This document shows positions 6,313 to 14,383 of a DNA stretch of 16,940 bases, one piece after another. The first letter of the stretch is position 1. Each line of letters starts with the position of its first letter. This stretch comes from Gemmatimonadota bacterium (GTDB lineage Bacteria > Latescibacterota > UBA2968 > UBA8231), in NCBI GenBank assembly GCA_002712305.1, contig PATE01000135.1, forward strand, positions 1 through 16,940, read 5' to 3'. Position numbers and translations under genes: made by a program. Below the pieces are notes generated by a model, which was given only the letters and a program-made list of their open reading frames with translations, searched no databases and was not told the origin of the DNA.

Positions 6313-8565
6313 ATGAGTGACGCCAACGAGGCTCTGGAGTATCACCGCCAGTTTCCCCCAGGGAAGCTGGAAGTGAACCCAACGAAACCCTTCCTCACAC
6401 AGCGGGATCTCTCCCTGGCTTATTCGCCGGGTGTTGCAGAACCCTGCCGTGAAATCGCGGACAACGCTGACACGGCGCGGCTGTATACGGCGCGCGGAAA
6501 TCTCGTCGGTGTCGTCACCAATGGCACCGCCGTGCTGGGTCTCGGAAACATCGGCGCTCTGGCGGGCAAGCCGGTGATGGAAGGCAAGGCGATCCTTTTC
6601 AAGCGATTCGCTGATGTCGATGCCTTCGATATTGAACTCGATACAGAAGACGTGGAAGAGATCGTCAAGGCGGTGCAGCTGATGGCACCGACTTTTGGGG
6701 CGATCAATCTTGAGGACATCGGCGCTCCCGCCTGTTTTGCGATCGAGGAAGCGCTCCGCGACTCGATGCCCATTCCCGTCTTCCACGATGACCAGCACGG
6801 GACGGCCATCGTCAGTGGTGCGGCGATGCTCAACGCCCTCGAACTGACGGGCAAGTCGATCGAAGACGTCCGTGTCGTCTACACCGGCGCGGGTGCGGCC
6901 GGTCTGGCCTGCGCGGCATTCCATGAGACGCTGGGTGTGAAGCGAGAGAATCGTGTCGTGTGCGACAGTCGCGGCGTCATCTACGCAGGACGCGAAGGTG
7001 GCATGAATGAATACAAGCAGCGTGTCGCTATCGAAACCGATCTGCGCACCCTTGAAGAAGCGATGGACGGGGCGGACGTCTTCATGGGGCTGTCCGGGCC
7101 CGGCACGATGACGGCGCAGATGCTGAAGACGATGGCTGCCGATCCTCTTGTGTTTGCCATGGCCAATCCTGACCCGGAGATCCCCTACGACGACGCCAAG
7201 GCGGCGAGACCGGATGCGATCGTGGCCACAGGGCGATCGGACTATCCAAATCAGGTGAACAATGTGCTCGCCTTTCCCGCCATCTTCCGTGGCGCTCTCG
7301 ATGCACACGCCTCCACCATCAACGAGCAGATGAAGGCCGCCGTCGCACACGCTCTGGCGCAGATGGTACGCGAGGAGACACCCGATCAGGTGCTTCGTGC
7401 CTATGGCATGGATCGACTGCGGTTCGGTCCCGAATACATCCTGCCCAAACCCTTCGATCCCCGTGTAGCTGTGCGGGCCGCACACGCTGTGGCCGCCGCG
7501 GCGGTAGAGACCGGTGTGGCCGGGCGCGGGATGGATCTGGATGCTTATCGCCAAGAGCTTGAATTGCGCCTGGGACAAAGCCGCCAGGCGGTTCAGGTGG
7601 TGGCCATGCGTGCCGCCACCGACCCGAAACGAATCGTTTTTCCTGGTGGCGACCAACCCAGAGTGCTACGTGCCTGCCGCATCATTACCGAGGAGGGCAT
7701 TGCCGATCCCATTGTCATTGGTCCCCAACAGGAGATCACCCGGCAACTGGCGGACTTGGGCTATGCTCAGGACATGGTCACCATTGTCGATCCCATCGAC
7801 TTTCCGCAGCGCGACGCCTATGCGGAGAATCTATTCGAGCTGCGTCAGCGCAAAGGCCTGACCCGCGACGAAGCACGCGAACTGCTGACGCACCGCCACT
7901 ATCTCGGACCGATGATGGTGCGCATGGGAGATGCGGACGGTCTGATCGGTGGTTTGATCCACAAGTATTCTGACACGGTGCGCCCCGCCCTGCAGACGAT
8001 CGGTCTCGATGCCCGAGCGCGGCTCGCAGCGGGGATGTACATGATGGTCTTCAAGAGCGAGCTCATGTTCTTCGCCGATCCGGTCATCAACATCGAACCC
8101 AGTGCCGAGGATCTGGCTGAAATCGCCCTGTGCACGGCGGAGACGGCGCGCAGTTTCGATGTGGAGCCCCGCGTGGCCATGCTGTCGTTTTCGAATTTCG
8201 GCAGTTCGCGACACCCCCAAGCGGACAAGGTGCGTCGGGCGACGCAGATCATTCGCCAGCGAGCGCCCGACCTGGAAGTCGAAGGGGAGATGCAGGCAGA
8301 TCTGGCGTTGACACCGGCGATGCTGGAGGAGGCCTATCCCTTCGCCGACCTGTCCGGTCGAGCGAATGTTCTCATCTTCCCGGATCTATCGTCGGCGAAT
8401 GTGGCCTACAAGCTGACGCAGTGTCTGGCCGGTGCAGAGGCGGTGGGCCCCATCCTGATGGGGTTCGATCGGCCCGTGCATCTGATGCCGTCGAATTCGA
8501 CGGTCGAACAGATCGTGCAACTGACGGCCGTCGCCGTCGTAGATGCACAGCAAGGCGCAGCGTAG
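6313..8565 (+). CDS. maeB: NADP-dependent malic enzyme with C-terminal phosphotransacetylase domain
   Basis: 750 residues, the usual length for MaeB. ATG 6313 gives [21 protein letters not shown]; the TTG immediately before is rejected. The malic domain (about residues 15-150) shows [17 protein letters not shown], the catalytic-Lys region [24 protein letters not shown], and the metal-site region [16 protein letters not shown]. The NADP-binding Rossmann loop is [14 protein letters not shown]. The remainder (about 430 to end) is a phosphate acetyltransferase-like domain ([57 protein letters not shown]), which in MaeB proteins mediates regulation by acetyl-CoA and probably does not catalyse. It converts malate to pyruvate and CO2 with NADPH. 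It lies 87 bases after the NnrS gene with no strong ribosome site visible, and converges with adk. Confidence 0.95.
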   Translation: MSDANEALEYHRQFPPGKLEVNPTKPFLTQRDLSLAYSPGVAEPCREIADNADTARLYTARGNLVGVVTNGTAVLGLGNIGALAGKPVMEGKAILFKRFADVDAFDIELDTEDVEEIVKAVQLMAPTFGAINLEDIGAPACFAIEEALRDSMPIPVFHDDQHGTAIVSGAAMLNALELTGKSIEDVRVVYTGAGAAGLACAAFHETLGVKRENRVVCDSRGVIYAGREGGMNEYKQRVAIETDLRTLEEAMDGADVFMGLSGPGTMTAQMLKTMAADPLVFAMANPDPEIPYDDAKAARPDAIVATGRSDYPNQVNNVLAFPAIFRGALDAHASTINEQMKAAVAHALAQMVREETPDQVLRAYGMDRLRFGPEYILPKPFDPRVAVRAAHAVAAAAVETGVAGRGMDLDAYRQELELRLGQSRQAVQVVAMRAATDPKRIVFPGGDQPRVLRACRIITEEGIADPIVIGPQQEITRQLADLGYAQDMVTIVDPIDFPQRDAYAENLFELRQRKGLTRDEARELLTHRHYLGPMMVRMGDADGLIGGLIHKYSDTVRPALQTIGLDARARLAAGMYMMVFKSELMFFADPVINIEPSAEDLAEIALCTAETARSFDVEPRVAMLSFSNFGSSRHPQADKVRRATQIIRQRAPDLEVEGEMQADLALTPAMLEEAYPFADLSGRANVLIFPDLSSANVAYKLTQCLAGAEAVGPILMGFDRPVHLMPSNSTVEQIVQLTAVAVVDAQQGAA

Positions 8566-8592
8566 GCTGGCTCGGTCAGCCGCTCAGGCGGC
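8565..8592. terminator. Weak overlapping stems between convergent maeB and adk
   Basis: Only 18 bases separate the two convergent stop codons. The junction holds GGCTG (8565-8569) pairing with CAGCC (8577-8581), and GCCGC-TCAG-GCGGC (8579-8592), a perfect five-base stem with a four-base loop inside the end of adk. The two stems share bases and are mutually exclusive. Neither is followed by a T-tract, so intrinsic termination is only a suggestion. Confidence 0.25.
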
Positions 8593-9207
8593 GTGCTGCA
8601 GGGCCTCGGGGAAGAGCATGATCTGCAGGACCTCGATGATCTGCCGCAAGACCTCCAGTGGAGCGGCACCGGCATCGACCGTACGGATCTTGGCGGCAGG
8701 ATAGAAGTCGAGAATCGGCGCCGTCTCGGCTTCGTACTCCTGAAATCGACGACGCAGGACATCTGGATTCGCGTCGTCGAGGCGGTTCTCCTGCAAGGCG
8801 CGTTTGTGAATGCGCTCGAGCATCGGCTCCTGATCGGCGCGCAGATGCAGCAGCAGGAGCATGTCGACTTTGTCTGCAAGCACCTCCGCCTGCGCTCGAC
8901 TCCGCGGTATCCCATCGAGAAACAGCACGTCTCTTTTGATACTGAACTGCCCTGAGTTGGCCAGGCGATCCATGTGATGCTCCCAGAGACGGACCGTCAG
9001 ATCGTCAGGTACCAATTCACCTCGTGTCGAATGTTCAAGGAAGATGCGTCCCAGATCGCTCTGTGGGTCGAGATTCCGAAACATGTCGCCGGAGGACACG
9101 TGCAGGAAACCAGGCATCTGAGACAGAACCTTGCCTTGAGTGCCTTTGCCTGAACCCGGCGGGCCAAGGACGAGAACGGACTTGTACAGAGGATGGTCGC
9201 CGGACAT
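8584..9207 (-). CDS. adk: Adenylate kinase family nucleoside monophosphate kinase (short LID)
   Basis: 207 residues from ATG at 9205-9207. The in-frame ORF extends to 9249, but MSGDHPLYKSVLVLGPPGSG is the natural N-terminus, with a purine-rich AGAGAGATAAGAG just upstream. The P-loop is GPPGSGKGTQG (residues 15-25), the NMP-binding part HVSSGDMFR, and LFLDGIPRSRAQAE (95-108) is the DGFPR motif with Phe replaced by Ile. The LID is short, without zinc cysteines: KRALQENRLDD...DVLRRRFQEYEAET keeps the Arg pair and the RxDD motif. It transfers phosphate between ATP and AMP (or a related NMP) in the cytosol. It stands alone on this strand, about 80 bases downstream of the terminator at 9284-9317, and therefore needs its own promoter, which I cannot place. 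Confidence 0.9.
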   Translation of the reverse strand: MSGDHPLYKSVLVLGPPGSGKGTQGKVLSQMPGFLHVSSGDMFRNLDPQSDLGRIFLEHSTRGELVPDDLTVRLWEHHMDRLANSGQFSIKRDVLFLDGIPRSRAQAEVLADKVDMLLLLHLRADQEPMLERIHKRALQENRLDDANPDVLRRRFQEYEAETAPILDFYPAAKIRTVDAGAAPLEVLRQIIEVLQIMLFPEALQHAA

Positions 9208-9283
9208 AAATCTCTTATCTCTCTGGATGCGGAAACGGATGGGAGACATGGATCGGAAACATTCAACAGAGGAAAGATGATAA

Positions 9284-9317
9284 GAAAACCTCGGGGCACA
9301 AGCTGCGAACCCCGAGG
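9284..9317 (-). terminator. Rho-independent terminator of the small minus-strand membrane ORF
   Basis: CCTCGGGG (9289-9296) and CCCCGAGG (9310-9317) form a perfect eight-base stem with a 13-base loop. Read on the minus strand the stem is followed immediately by TTTTCTT, giving a classical terminator polarity; on the plus strand it is followed by CTCTTACC, which is not T-rich. It lies 44 bases beyond the stop of the 34-residue ORF at 9362-9466 and upstream of adk, which supports that ORF as a separate transcription unit. Confidence 0.8.
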
Positions 9318-9361
9318 CTCTTACCTCCGGCTCTTCTCATCAACCACACCACCGGAACCCC

Positions 9362-9466
9362 TCAGCCGAAGAGCCGAAAGAGGACGGCAAAGCTCCCCCA
9401 AACCAGCGCGAAGGCGGCGGGAAGGCCTATGTCCATCACCCAGTTGTGCCGCTTGTGCACTGACAT
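9362..9466 (-). CDS. Small single-pass membrane protein, 34 residues
   Basis: An ATG at 9464-9466 with GGGAGG eight bases upstream opens 34 codons ending in TGA at 9362-9364. The product begins MSVHKRHNWVMD, with four basic residues (counting His), then a hydrophobic helix IGLPAAFALVWGSFAVLFRL, and ends FG. The good ribosome site, the coherent transmembrane segment and the terminator 44 bases downstream together support a real gene. I do not recognise it. The layout (short polar N-terminus, one helix with Trp-Gly) resembles small accessory subunits of sodium-coupled transporters, but no transporter gene is next to it, so no function is assigned. Confidence 0.6.
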   Translation of the reverse strand: MSVHKRHNWVMDIGLPAAFALVWGSFAVLFRLFG

Positions 9467-9740
9467 CACCCAGGCCTCCCTTCATTGCCGGCGCTCTGTG
9501 AGCGCCCTGCCGTTCTCTGCCCATTTCCAAGGCAACCTCTGTGCCAACCGTTTCTCAGGGAGAAAGGGCCAAGAAGGGGCACGATTGAGCGCTTCCTACG
9601 GGACCATTCGAGTCCCAGTGGGGCGAGAGTGCCACACGTGACGGCCTCCTCTGGTGCGCAGCAAGAACACTGGACAGGGCAGGGCGAACCACGGATTCTC
9701 CCGTAGATGACAACAGCAACCTCAACCCCACGAGTCCGCC
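9467..9740. other. Divergent intergenic region with two perfect short inverted repeats
   Basis: Between the small membrane ORF (minus) and the aldolase (plus) I see no convincing coding frame. It contains GGCGCTC-TGT-GAGCGCC (9490-9506), a seven-base stem with three-base loop, 23 bases upstream of the small ORF's start codon, and TTTCTC-AGG-GAGAAA (9551-9565), a 6-3-6 dyad. They may be operators or leader hairpins for the two divergent units. The aldolase ATG has no clear Shine-Dalgarno. Confidence 0.5.
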
Positions 9741-10766
9741 ATGAACGCCGACCCCCTCGTTCGTACTGCCGCTGAACTGGTCAGCCCAGATCGTGGTATT
9801 CTCGCAGCTGACGAGAGCAACAGCACCATCGCCAATCGGTTCGACGACATCGACACCGAATCGAGCCTCGACAACCGACGCGCCTATCGCGAACTGCTGT
9901 TCACCACACCGGACATGGAGCGCTATGTCAGTGGTGTCATCCTGTATGATGAGACCCTGAGACAGGAGGCGGCCGATGGAACCCCCTTCGTTCAACTTCT
10001 GGCGTCCAAGGGGGTTCAGGCGGGCATCAAGGTAGACCAAGGTCCACAGCCACTGGCGGGGTATCCCGGAGAGATGGTCACCGAGGGCCTCACGGGGCTG
10101 CGCGAACGTCTCAAGGAGTATGCAGATCTTGGCGCGAGTTTCGCCAAGTGGCGGGCGGTGATTGAGATCGATCCAGATGCCGGTATCCCGACGGCTGCGG
10201 GCATCGACGCCAATGCTCACGCCCTGGCGCGATATGCGGCGCTGTGTCAGGAGCAGGGTCTGGTGCCGATCGTCGAGCCGGAAGTCGTGATGGAAGGAAG
10301 TCACGATCTGGCCGCGTGTGAGGCGGCGACCGAGCATTCGCTCGCTACTGTCTTTGAGCACCTGCGGCGATTCGGCGTGCTGCTGGAAGGGGTGCTGCTC
10401 AAGCCGAACATGGTTGTCTCGGGAAAGACGTGTCCCACGCAAGCGAGCGTCGACGAGGTGGCCGCGGCAACGCTGCGCTGTTTTCGGCGTACGGTGCCTG
10501 CCGCCGTGCCGGGGATCGTCTTTCTCTCTGGGGGACAGTCGCCTCAAGACGCGACGGCCCACCTCAACGCAATGAACGCGATGGGACCCTCGCCCTGGGA
10601 ACTGAGCTACTCTTACGGACGCGCGCTGCAGCAGCCTGCACTGGCCGCCTGGCTTGGCAAACCGCAGAATGTGGAAGCCGCTCAGAGGGCCTTCGGCCAG
10701 CGGGCTAGACTCAACTCTCTGGCTCGCTCCGGTGCGTACGATGCGTCGATGGAGCTGGCCGCTTGA
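9741..10766 (+). CDS. Class I fructose-bisphosphate aldolase
   Basis: 341 residues, close to the classical eukaryotic-type class I aldolase. Motifs in order, with presumed muscle-enzyme equivalents: GILAADES with Asp25 (Asp33), GIKVDQG with Lys97 (Lys107), ASFAKWRAV with Lys136 (Lys146), VPIVEPEV with Glu179 (Glu187), and GVLLKPNMV with Lys221, the Schiff-base lysine (Lys229). LSGGQSPQDATAHLNAMN and WELSYSYGRALQ form the phosphate-binding part. It cleaves fructose 1,6-bisphosphate to the two triose phosphates, or runs in reverse for gluconeogenesis, without metal. It is a monocistronic gene by layout. ATG 9741 has no strong Shine-Dalgarno, but it gives the expected N-terminus. Confidence 0.95.
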   Translation: MNADPLVRTAAELVSPDRGILAADESNSTIANRFDDIDTESSLDNRRAYRELLFTTPDMERYVSGVILYDETLRQEAADGTPFVQLLASKGVQAGIKVDQGPQPLAGYPGEMVTEGLTGLRERLKEYADLGASFAKWRAVIEIDPDAGIPTAAGIDANAHALARYAALCQEQGLVPIVEPEVVMEGSHDLAACEAATEHSLATVFEHLRRFGVLLEGVLLKPNMVVSGKTCPTQASVDEVAAATLRCFRRTVPAAVPGIVFLSGGQSPQDATAHLNAMNAMGPSPWELSYSYGRALQQPALAAWLGKPQNVEAAQRAFGQRARLNSLARSGAYDASMELAA

Positions 10767-10772
10767 CGAGAC

Positions 10773-10967
10773 TCAGGCGTCGAGAGCGACGAGGGTAAGG
10801 CCGAGGTCTTTCTCAGCCGCCTGCAAGCGGTTCAGTTCGTCGTCTGACAGGGATGCGGGTTCGCCAGGCAGTCCGGTGAGGGCAACGATGCAGCGACCGG
10901 TCTGCTTTTCCAGATCCTGAAGTACATCCAGCTGATCGGCGGTGAGTTGGGCGACACTGAAAATCAC
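10773..10967 (-). CDS. Small protein of 64 residues, unknown function
   Basis: The longer ORF reaches 11039, but the GTG at 10965-10967 is favoured because GGAGG lies seven bases upstream and the product then starts MIFSVAQLTADQLDVL. The rest is QDLEKQTGRCIVALTGLP, GEPASLSDDELNRLQAAEKDL, GLTLVALDA. It looks like a compact alpha/beta protein with two helices rich in Glu, Asp and Leu and two short strands (CIVALTG and LTLVALD), one Cys and no signal or membrane segment. It ends six bases from the aldolase stop, convergently, and is divergent from the enolase remnant. I do not recognise a family. Confidence 0.6.
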   Translation of the reverse strand: MIFSVAQLTADQLDVLQDLEKQTGRCIVALTGLPGEPASLSDDELNRLQAAEKDLGLTLVALDA

Positions 10968-11053
10968 GGGGAACCTCCGGGGAAAGTTTCTGTGAGACAT
11001 GCGACAAAATACAGACCGCGATGGACACAAGACAATCACGTGGATCGGATCGC

Positions 11054-11310
11054 ATGAAAATCACCCACTTTGAGCGCACCGTTGTCCGGGTACCCTTCGA
11101 ACCCGGCATCGTCACGGACGAGTTCTGGGAGGTGCGTGACGCCTACCCCGAAACCCTCGACCGGCGATGCCACGATGTGTGTCGGCTGCACACCGATGCA
11201 GGTCTGGTCGGCCTGGGAATGAGCGATCCCTACTATGATGAGCGGGCCGACACGCCCCCGGAGGAATGGCTTGGCCGTGAGCCTGAGTCGTTTGAGAGCG
11301 GCGATGAATC
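11054..11310 (+). pseudogene. Enolase-superfamily gene, N-terminal remnant
   Basis: ATG 11054 starts MKITHFERTVVRVPFEPG, then EFWEVRDAYPETLDRRCHDV, RLHTDAGLVGLGMSDPYYDE and EEWLGREPESFESGDESLA. This is the capping-domain N-terminus of the mandelate racemase/muconate lactonising type (MKIT..E......PF..., then hTD.GlvGlG). After about residue 80-85 the similarity stops. The frame stays open by chance to join the next enolase gene, but the intervening 240 bases encode nothing family-like, and no barrel domain or metal ligands exist for this copy. It was probably cut by a deletion or an assembly join near 11300. The end coordinate is approximate. Confidence 0.6.
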
Positions 11311-11539
11311 GTTGGCGTCGTGTCATTCGATCGGCGTCATGCTTTCGGGTTGCGGGCGGTCATCTGGTCAGTGTACCCGAACCGAGGACACCCCGACCCC
11401 GGCGTGCGTCGGCTTTGCCTGTCACAAGGGGGGCGACTGGATCCGTAGGCAGTGCGGACCGACATTTCGCGCATCTGCCTTCCACGATCGAGTCGGATTC
11501 GTTTATGGCCTGCGCGTCAGGTCCAGGAGAATTGCCAGG
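11311..11539. other. Stretch without recognisable gene between enolase remnant and intact enolase gene
   Basis: The plus frame shared with both enolase genes is open, but it gives a Cys-, Ser- and Arg-rich translation unlike either. The other frames yield short Arg-rich products with no motif I recognise. The last part must hold the ribosome site (AGGAGA, 11525-11530) and possibly the promoter of the gene at 11540. Confidence 0.5.
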
Positions 11540-12625
11540 ATGAAGATCACCGAGATCACCACATATCCCGTGTTCATTCCCTACGAAGTGCCCGTGGGGC
11601 CGTATGTCGGTCGGCCACGTACAAGCCGCGACGACGAACAAAATGCGGGGACGCTCGGTGCCACGGCCTTGATCGTGCGCATCGATTCTGACGAGGGCAT
11701 CACGGGCTGGGGCGAAGGCACCGGCTCGCTCTCGCCTGAAGACATCGCCGCATTCGGTGGCGCAGACGCGCTGAACATCGAGGGGGCGTTAGCGATCATT
11801 CATCAGGCCGGGATTGGCACAGGTCCCGCATCCGGTATCGAGATGGCCCTGTGGGATCTACAGGGCAAGGCAGCTGGCCTGCCCGTGCACACGCTGCTGG
11901 GTGGGCGTGTGCGGGATCGGGCACAGTTCACCGCCTGCATGGGGATCAAGGAACCTGAAGAGTCCGCACAGACGGCGCGGATCTACTTCGAGCGCTGGGG
12001 GTTCACGTCGATCAAGACGAAGGCCGGACACGATGCGGAACTGGATCTGGCCATTGCCGCCGCCATCGTGAAGGAGATGGGTGATCAGGCGCAACTGCGT
12101 CCTGATGCGAATGCCGGCTACAGCGAGCAGATCGGCGTTGAACAGATGCAGCGCATGCGAGATGTGGGGGTGACGCGTTTCGAAGATCCAGTCGCACGTG
12201 AGCACCTCGATGCGCTGGTGCAGATGCGCAAAGAAGGGACGCAGATCCTGGTGAACATGGGCGTCGCAGGACCTGGCAGTGTGGCCGATCTGCTCGTGGC
12301 AGGCGCCGCCGATGCGCTTATGCCCGACACACCGGCTGCCGGCGGGTTGTTACCGGTTCAGAAGGTGGCGCGTGTGGCGGAGGGGTTCGACGTGCCGTGT
12401 CTGATGCACTGTGCCCACGATCTGGGACTCAAGACGGCGGCGATCACCCACATGGCGGCGGCGACACCGAACTTCTCGGGTCCGAATGACACGTGTTATC
12501 ACGGACTGATCGACGATGTGCTCACCGAATCGCTCGTGTTCGAGGGCGGCTGCATCGCTGTGCCCGAGGGGCCGGGGTTGGGCGTGGTCGTGGCGGAGGA
12601 AAAGCTGAGCCAGTACGCGATCTAG
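11540..12625 (+). CDS. Enolase-superfamily enzyme (mandelate racemase/muconate lactonising type) with Asn as third metal ligand
   Basis: 361 residues from ATG 11540, chosen over the in-frame start at 11021 because AGGAGA lies nine bases upstream and MKITEITTYPVFIPY is a textbook N-terminus. The capping domain includes ALIVRIDSDEGITGWGEG. In the barrel the general base motif is IKTKAG (Lys159, Lys161), metal ligands are DANAGY (Asp189) and RFEDP (Glu215), and the Asp-His dyad is DTPAAGG (Asp263) with LMHCAHD (His290). At the third metal position, normally Glu or Asp, the sequence is ILVNMGVAG, so Asn239 would serve, as Asn does in glucarate dehydratase. It probably dehydrates or epimerises a carboxylic sugar acid or similar; the substrate is unknown. 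It stands as a single gene. Confidence 0.88.
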   Translation: MKITEITTYPVFIPYEVPVGPYVGRPRTSRDDEQNAGTLGATALIVRIDSDEGITGWGEGTGSLSPEDIAAFGGADALNIEGALAIIHQAGIGTGPASGIEMALWDLQGKAAGLPVHTLLGGRVRDRAQFTACMGIKEPEESAQTARIYFERWGFTSIKTKAGHDAELDLAIAAAIVKEMGDQAQLRPDANAGYSEQIGVEQMQRMRDVGVTRFEDPVAREHLDALVQMRKEGTQILVNMGVAGPGSVADLLVAGAADALMPDTPAAGGLLPVQKVARVAEGFDVPCLMHCAHDLGLKTAAITHMAAATPNFSGPNDTCYHGLIDDVLTESLVFEGGCIAVPEGPGLGVVVAEEKLSQYAI

Positions 12626-12795
12626 CTGAGAGTCTTACACGAGACATCCCCGCCGCCGCTGAACCGTTTGAGAAACAGTGCGCAACGGGGATGCCTCTAT
12701 CGGCTGGACCGGGTCGCACGCCGATCCAGTGATGATGGTTGGATGCCCGCTGGACTCTGTGGTTCCCGCCGCGGCGTAAGGTGGTTCGCCGTAAG
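12626..12795. other. Convergent intergenic region with a spaced inverted repeat
   Basis: Between the enolase-type gene (plus) and the lipoprotein gene (minus) no convincing ORF is seen. CATCCCCG (12645-12652) and CGGGGATG (12686-12693) are perfect complements 33 bases apart, with a small GTTT-GAG-AAAC stem between them, so a branched hairpin serving as terminator is conceivable. No T-tract follows. Confidence 0.35.
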
Positions 12796-13719
12796 TCAGC
12801 GCTCAGACGTGGCCGACGGGGCCAGATGGATCTTCGCCCACAGCTCGATCGCGCCTGAGGGGGCGACGTAATCACTACGAGGGCCTCGCGAGCCGCGACC
12901 ACCGCCGATCGTGCCAAGCGCGCCATCCCGTCGGCGATCTCTGCCACTGAGACCGGGTTGCATCTGTAGCGATTCCGGTTTTGGGATCCTCACCGCCACG
13001 CCCACGCGTGGCTTGGTTGCCAGGTCGATGGAGTAGCTCGGGTGGCCGAGATACTCCAGTGGCAACCGCGCTTCGTAGGTGAGACGCCCTGCCTCATAAG
13101 CCAGACGTACCTGAAGCGCGTCGGCAACCCCCGCACTTGTCTCCCAACCCTCATCGTGCGGCGAATCGAGGACGAGGATGTTGCTGTTCGTGAGGCCTTC
13201 GAAGAGGGCTTCGAGGCGACGCGGGTCGATGGGGCTCCTCAAACCCGGTCGGCGTTCCTGAGCTCTCTGTCCTTGTTCGATTCTCGATCTGGCATCCCCC
13301 CAGTGTGTGGCGTCCTCGAAGGGGGATTCTCCGTGCAGCCCATCGCGGACCGCGCCTGGCAAGCGCAGCCCGAACACGTGTTTGGAACCGCCTTTCGGAT
13401 CGAGCCAGAGTTCGAGCCCGCGCATGGCGATCTGCATCTGCAACATACGATCCGTCGTGACCATCATCAGATACAGATGACCCTCGTCATTTACCACGCC
13501 GAGGCTGATCGGTATTTCCTCGAGGATGTAGCGGCGCTGTCCCCAATCCTGGTTCGCCCCGTCGACGATCAGTTCACGGTCGCGCCATCGACTGTTGAGC
13601 TGAATGGTATTGCCGCAGGCGACCAACAGCAGCAGGAGTGACAACAAGGGCACACGATGTCGAATCAAGGCGCGCTTCCTTTGAGGGGATGGTCGACGAC
13701 GCATAATGCTGACGCCCAT
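12796..13719 (-). CDS. CBM9/DOMON-like outer surface lipoprotein, hypothetical
   Basis: 307 residues from ATG 13719, or 302 from ATG 13704; neither start has a clear ribosome site. An Arg-rich n-region and hydrophobic core LLSLLLLL lead to the lipobox LVAC, with Cys35 counted from 13719, so a lipidated, exported protein is predicted. The mature part begins with the pattern IVDGANQDWGQRRYILEE, then SLGVVNDEGHLYLMMVTTDRM and GLELWLDPKGGSKHVFGLRLP. This is the carbohydrate-binding CBM9-like/DOMON beta sandwich found in many uncharacterised lipoproteins. The C-terminus has a Gly/Arg-rich stretch (GGGRGSRGPRSD) before a last strand AIELWAKIHLA. Ligand unknown. It is monocistronic and divergent from the PepSY pair. 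Confidence 0.8.
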   Translation of the reverse strand: MGVSIMRRRPSPQRKRALIRHRVPLLSLLLLLVACGNTIQLNSRWRDRELIVDGANQDWGQRRYILEEIPISLGVVNDEGHLYLMMVTTDRMLQMQIAMRGLELWLDPKGGSKHVFGLRLPGAVRDGLHGESPFEDATHWGDARSRIEQGQRAQERRPGLRSPIDPRRLEALFEGLTNSNILVLDSPHDEGWETSAGVADALQVRLAYEAGRLTYEARLPLEYLGHPSYSIDLATKPRVGVAVRIPKPESLQMQPGLSGRDRRRDGALGTIGGGRGSRGPRSDYVAPSGAIELWAKIHLAPSATSER

Positions 13720-13790
13720 GAAGTAAGGCTCTACACTTCGCCCCCGACACCTCTGACCAAGACCGGGCTTAGGCGGACAACCTTCTACGC

Positions 13791-14383
13791 ATGACTTTCT
13801 GGATGAAGCGACTCCACATGTATTCGGGGCTGCTGAACGCAGCGGCCTTGCTGTTGTTCGGGCTCGTCGGCATTGCGGCTACCTTATTGCCCCGGCACAA
13901 TCAGCGAGATACGCCGGAGTCTACGTCGCAGATGATCGATTTTGTCATCCCCGGCGACCTCGACGACCGGCAGCTGGCCGACCACATCCAGCGTGAGTTG
14001 GCTATTCCCCTCACAGGTCCTGCACCCAACTGGTCGTTTTGGCACGATGGTGACCAGAATCTGCACTTCCGCCTGCCCACGCCCGCCCGCCGCTACGATA
14101 TCACCGTGCGGAGGCGCGAAATCAGGTGCAAATTCGGACGCAGCCCTTCGACAAGTGGCAGTACATGATGCACCTGCACGAGATGACGCCCAGTCGCAAC
14201 GAGGGCGATTGGCGGATCACATCATGGGCGGTGTATATGGAGTTCTCCCTCTGGTCGCTGATCTTCATGGCCCTCAGCGGCGTGTATCTCTGGCTCGCCT
14301 CACGTCCCGGGCATCGTTGGGCGCAGATCTGCTTCGGCGCGGGAACGGCGATATTCATCCTCTTCTACGCGGCGGTGCGGTGA
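13791..14383 (+). pseudogene. PepSY-associated membrane protein, first of a pair, single frameshift
   Basis: The N-terminal frame (from ATG 13791) gives MTFWMKRLHMYSGLLNAAALLLFG, a first helix, then a periplasmic PepSY-like part with DDRQLADHIQRELAIPL and FRLPTPARRYDITVRR, and would stop at about 14168 after a nonsense tail. The frame shifted by one base encodes the expected continuation: VQIRTQPFDKWQYMMHLHEM, then two helices (AVYMEFSLWSLIFMALSGVYLWLA and AQICFGAGTAIFILFYAAV) ending at TGA 14383. The switch lies in the GC-rich run at about 14105-14125 and needs one missing base. Such paired PepSY-TM proteins often accompany TonB-dependent receptors or metal reduction, but none is visible here. 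Its stop overlaps the next start (TGATG). Confidence 0.75.

Noticed and set aside
6250-7656. A 468-codon minus-strand ORF opposite maeB
   Set aside because: The plus strand is a complete, well-conserved malic enzyme. The antisense product has no motif and spans a gene boundary.
9555-10562. A 335-codon minus-strand ORF opposite the aldolase
   Set aside because: All class I aldolase motifs are on the plus strand; the antisense product is unstructured.
11021-12625. One 534-residue enolase-type protein
   Set aside because: It contains two separate N-termini of the family, a non-homologous linker and a good ribosome site at the second start. Treated as remnant plus intact gene.
12493-12732. Plus-strand ORF running past the enolase-type stop
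   Set aside because: Overlaps a certain gene for more than half its length and the tail shows no family feature.
13042-13641. A 199-codon plus-strand ORF
   Set aside because: Shadow of the minus-strand CBM9-like lipoprotein, which has a signal peptide, lipobox and domain pattern.
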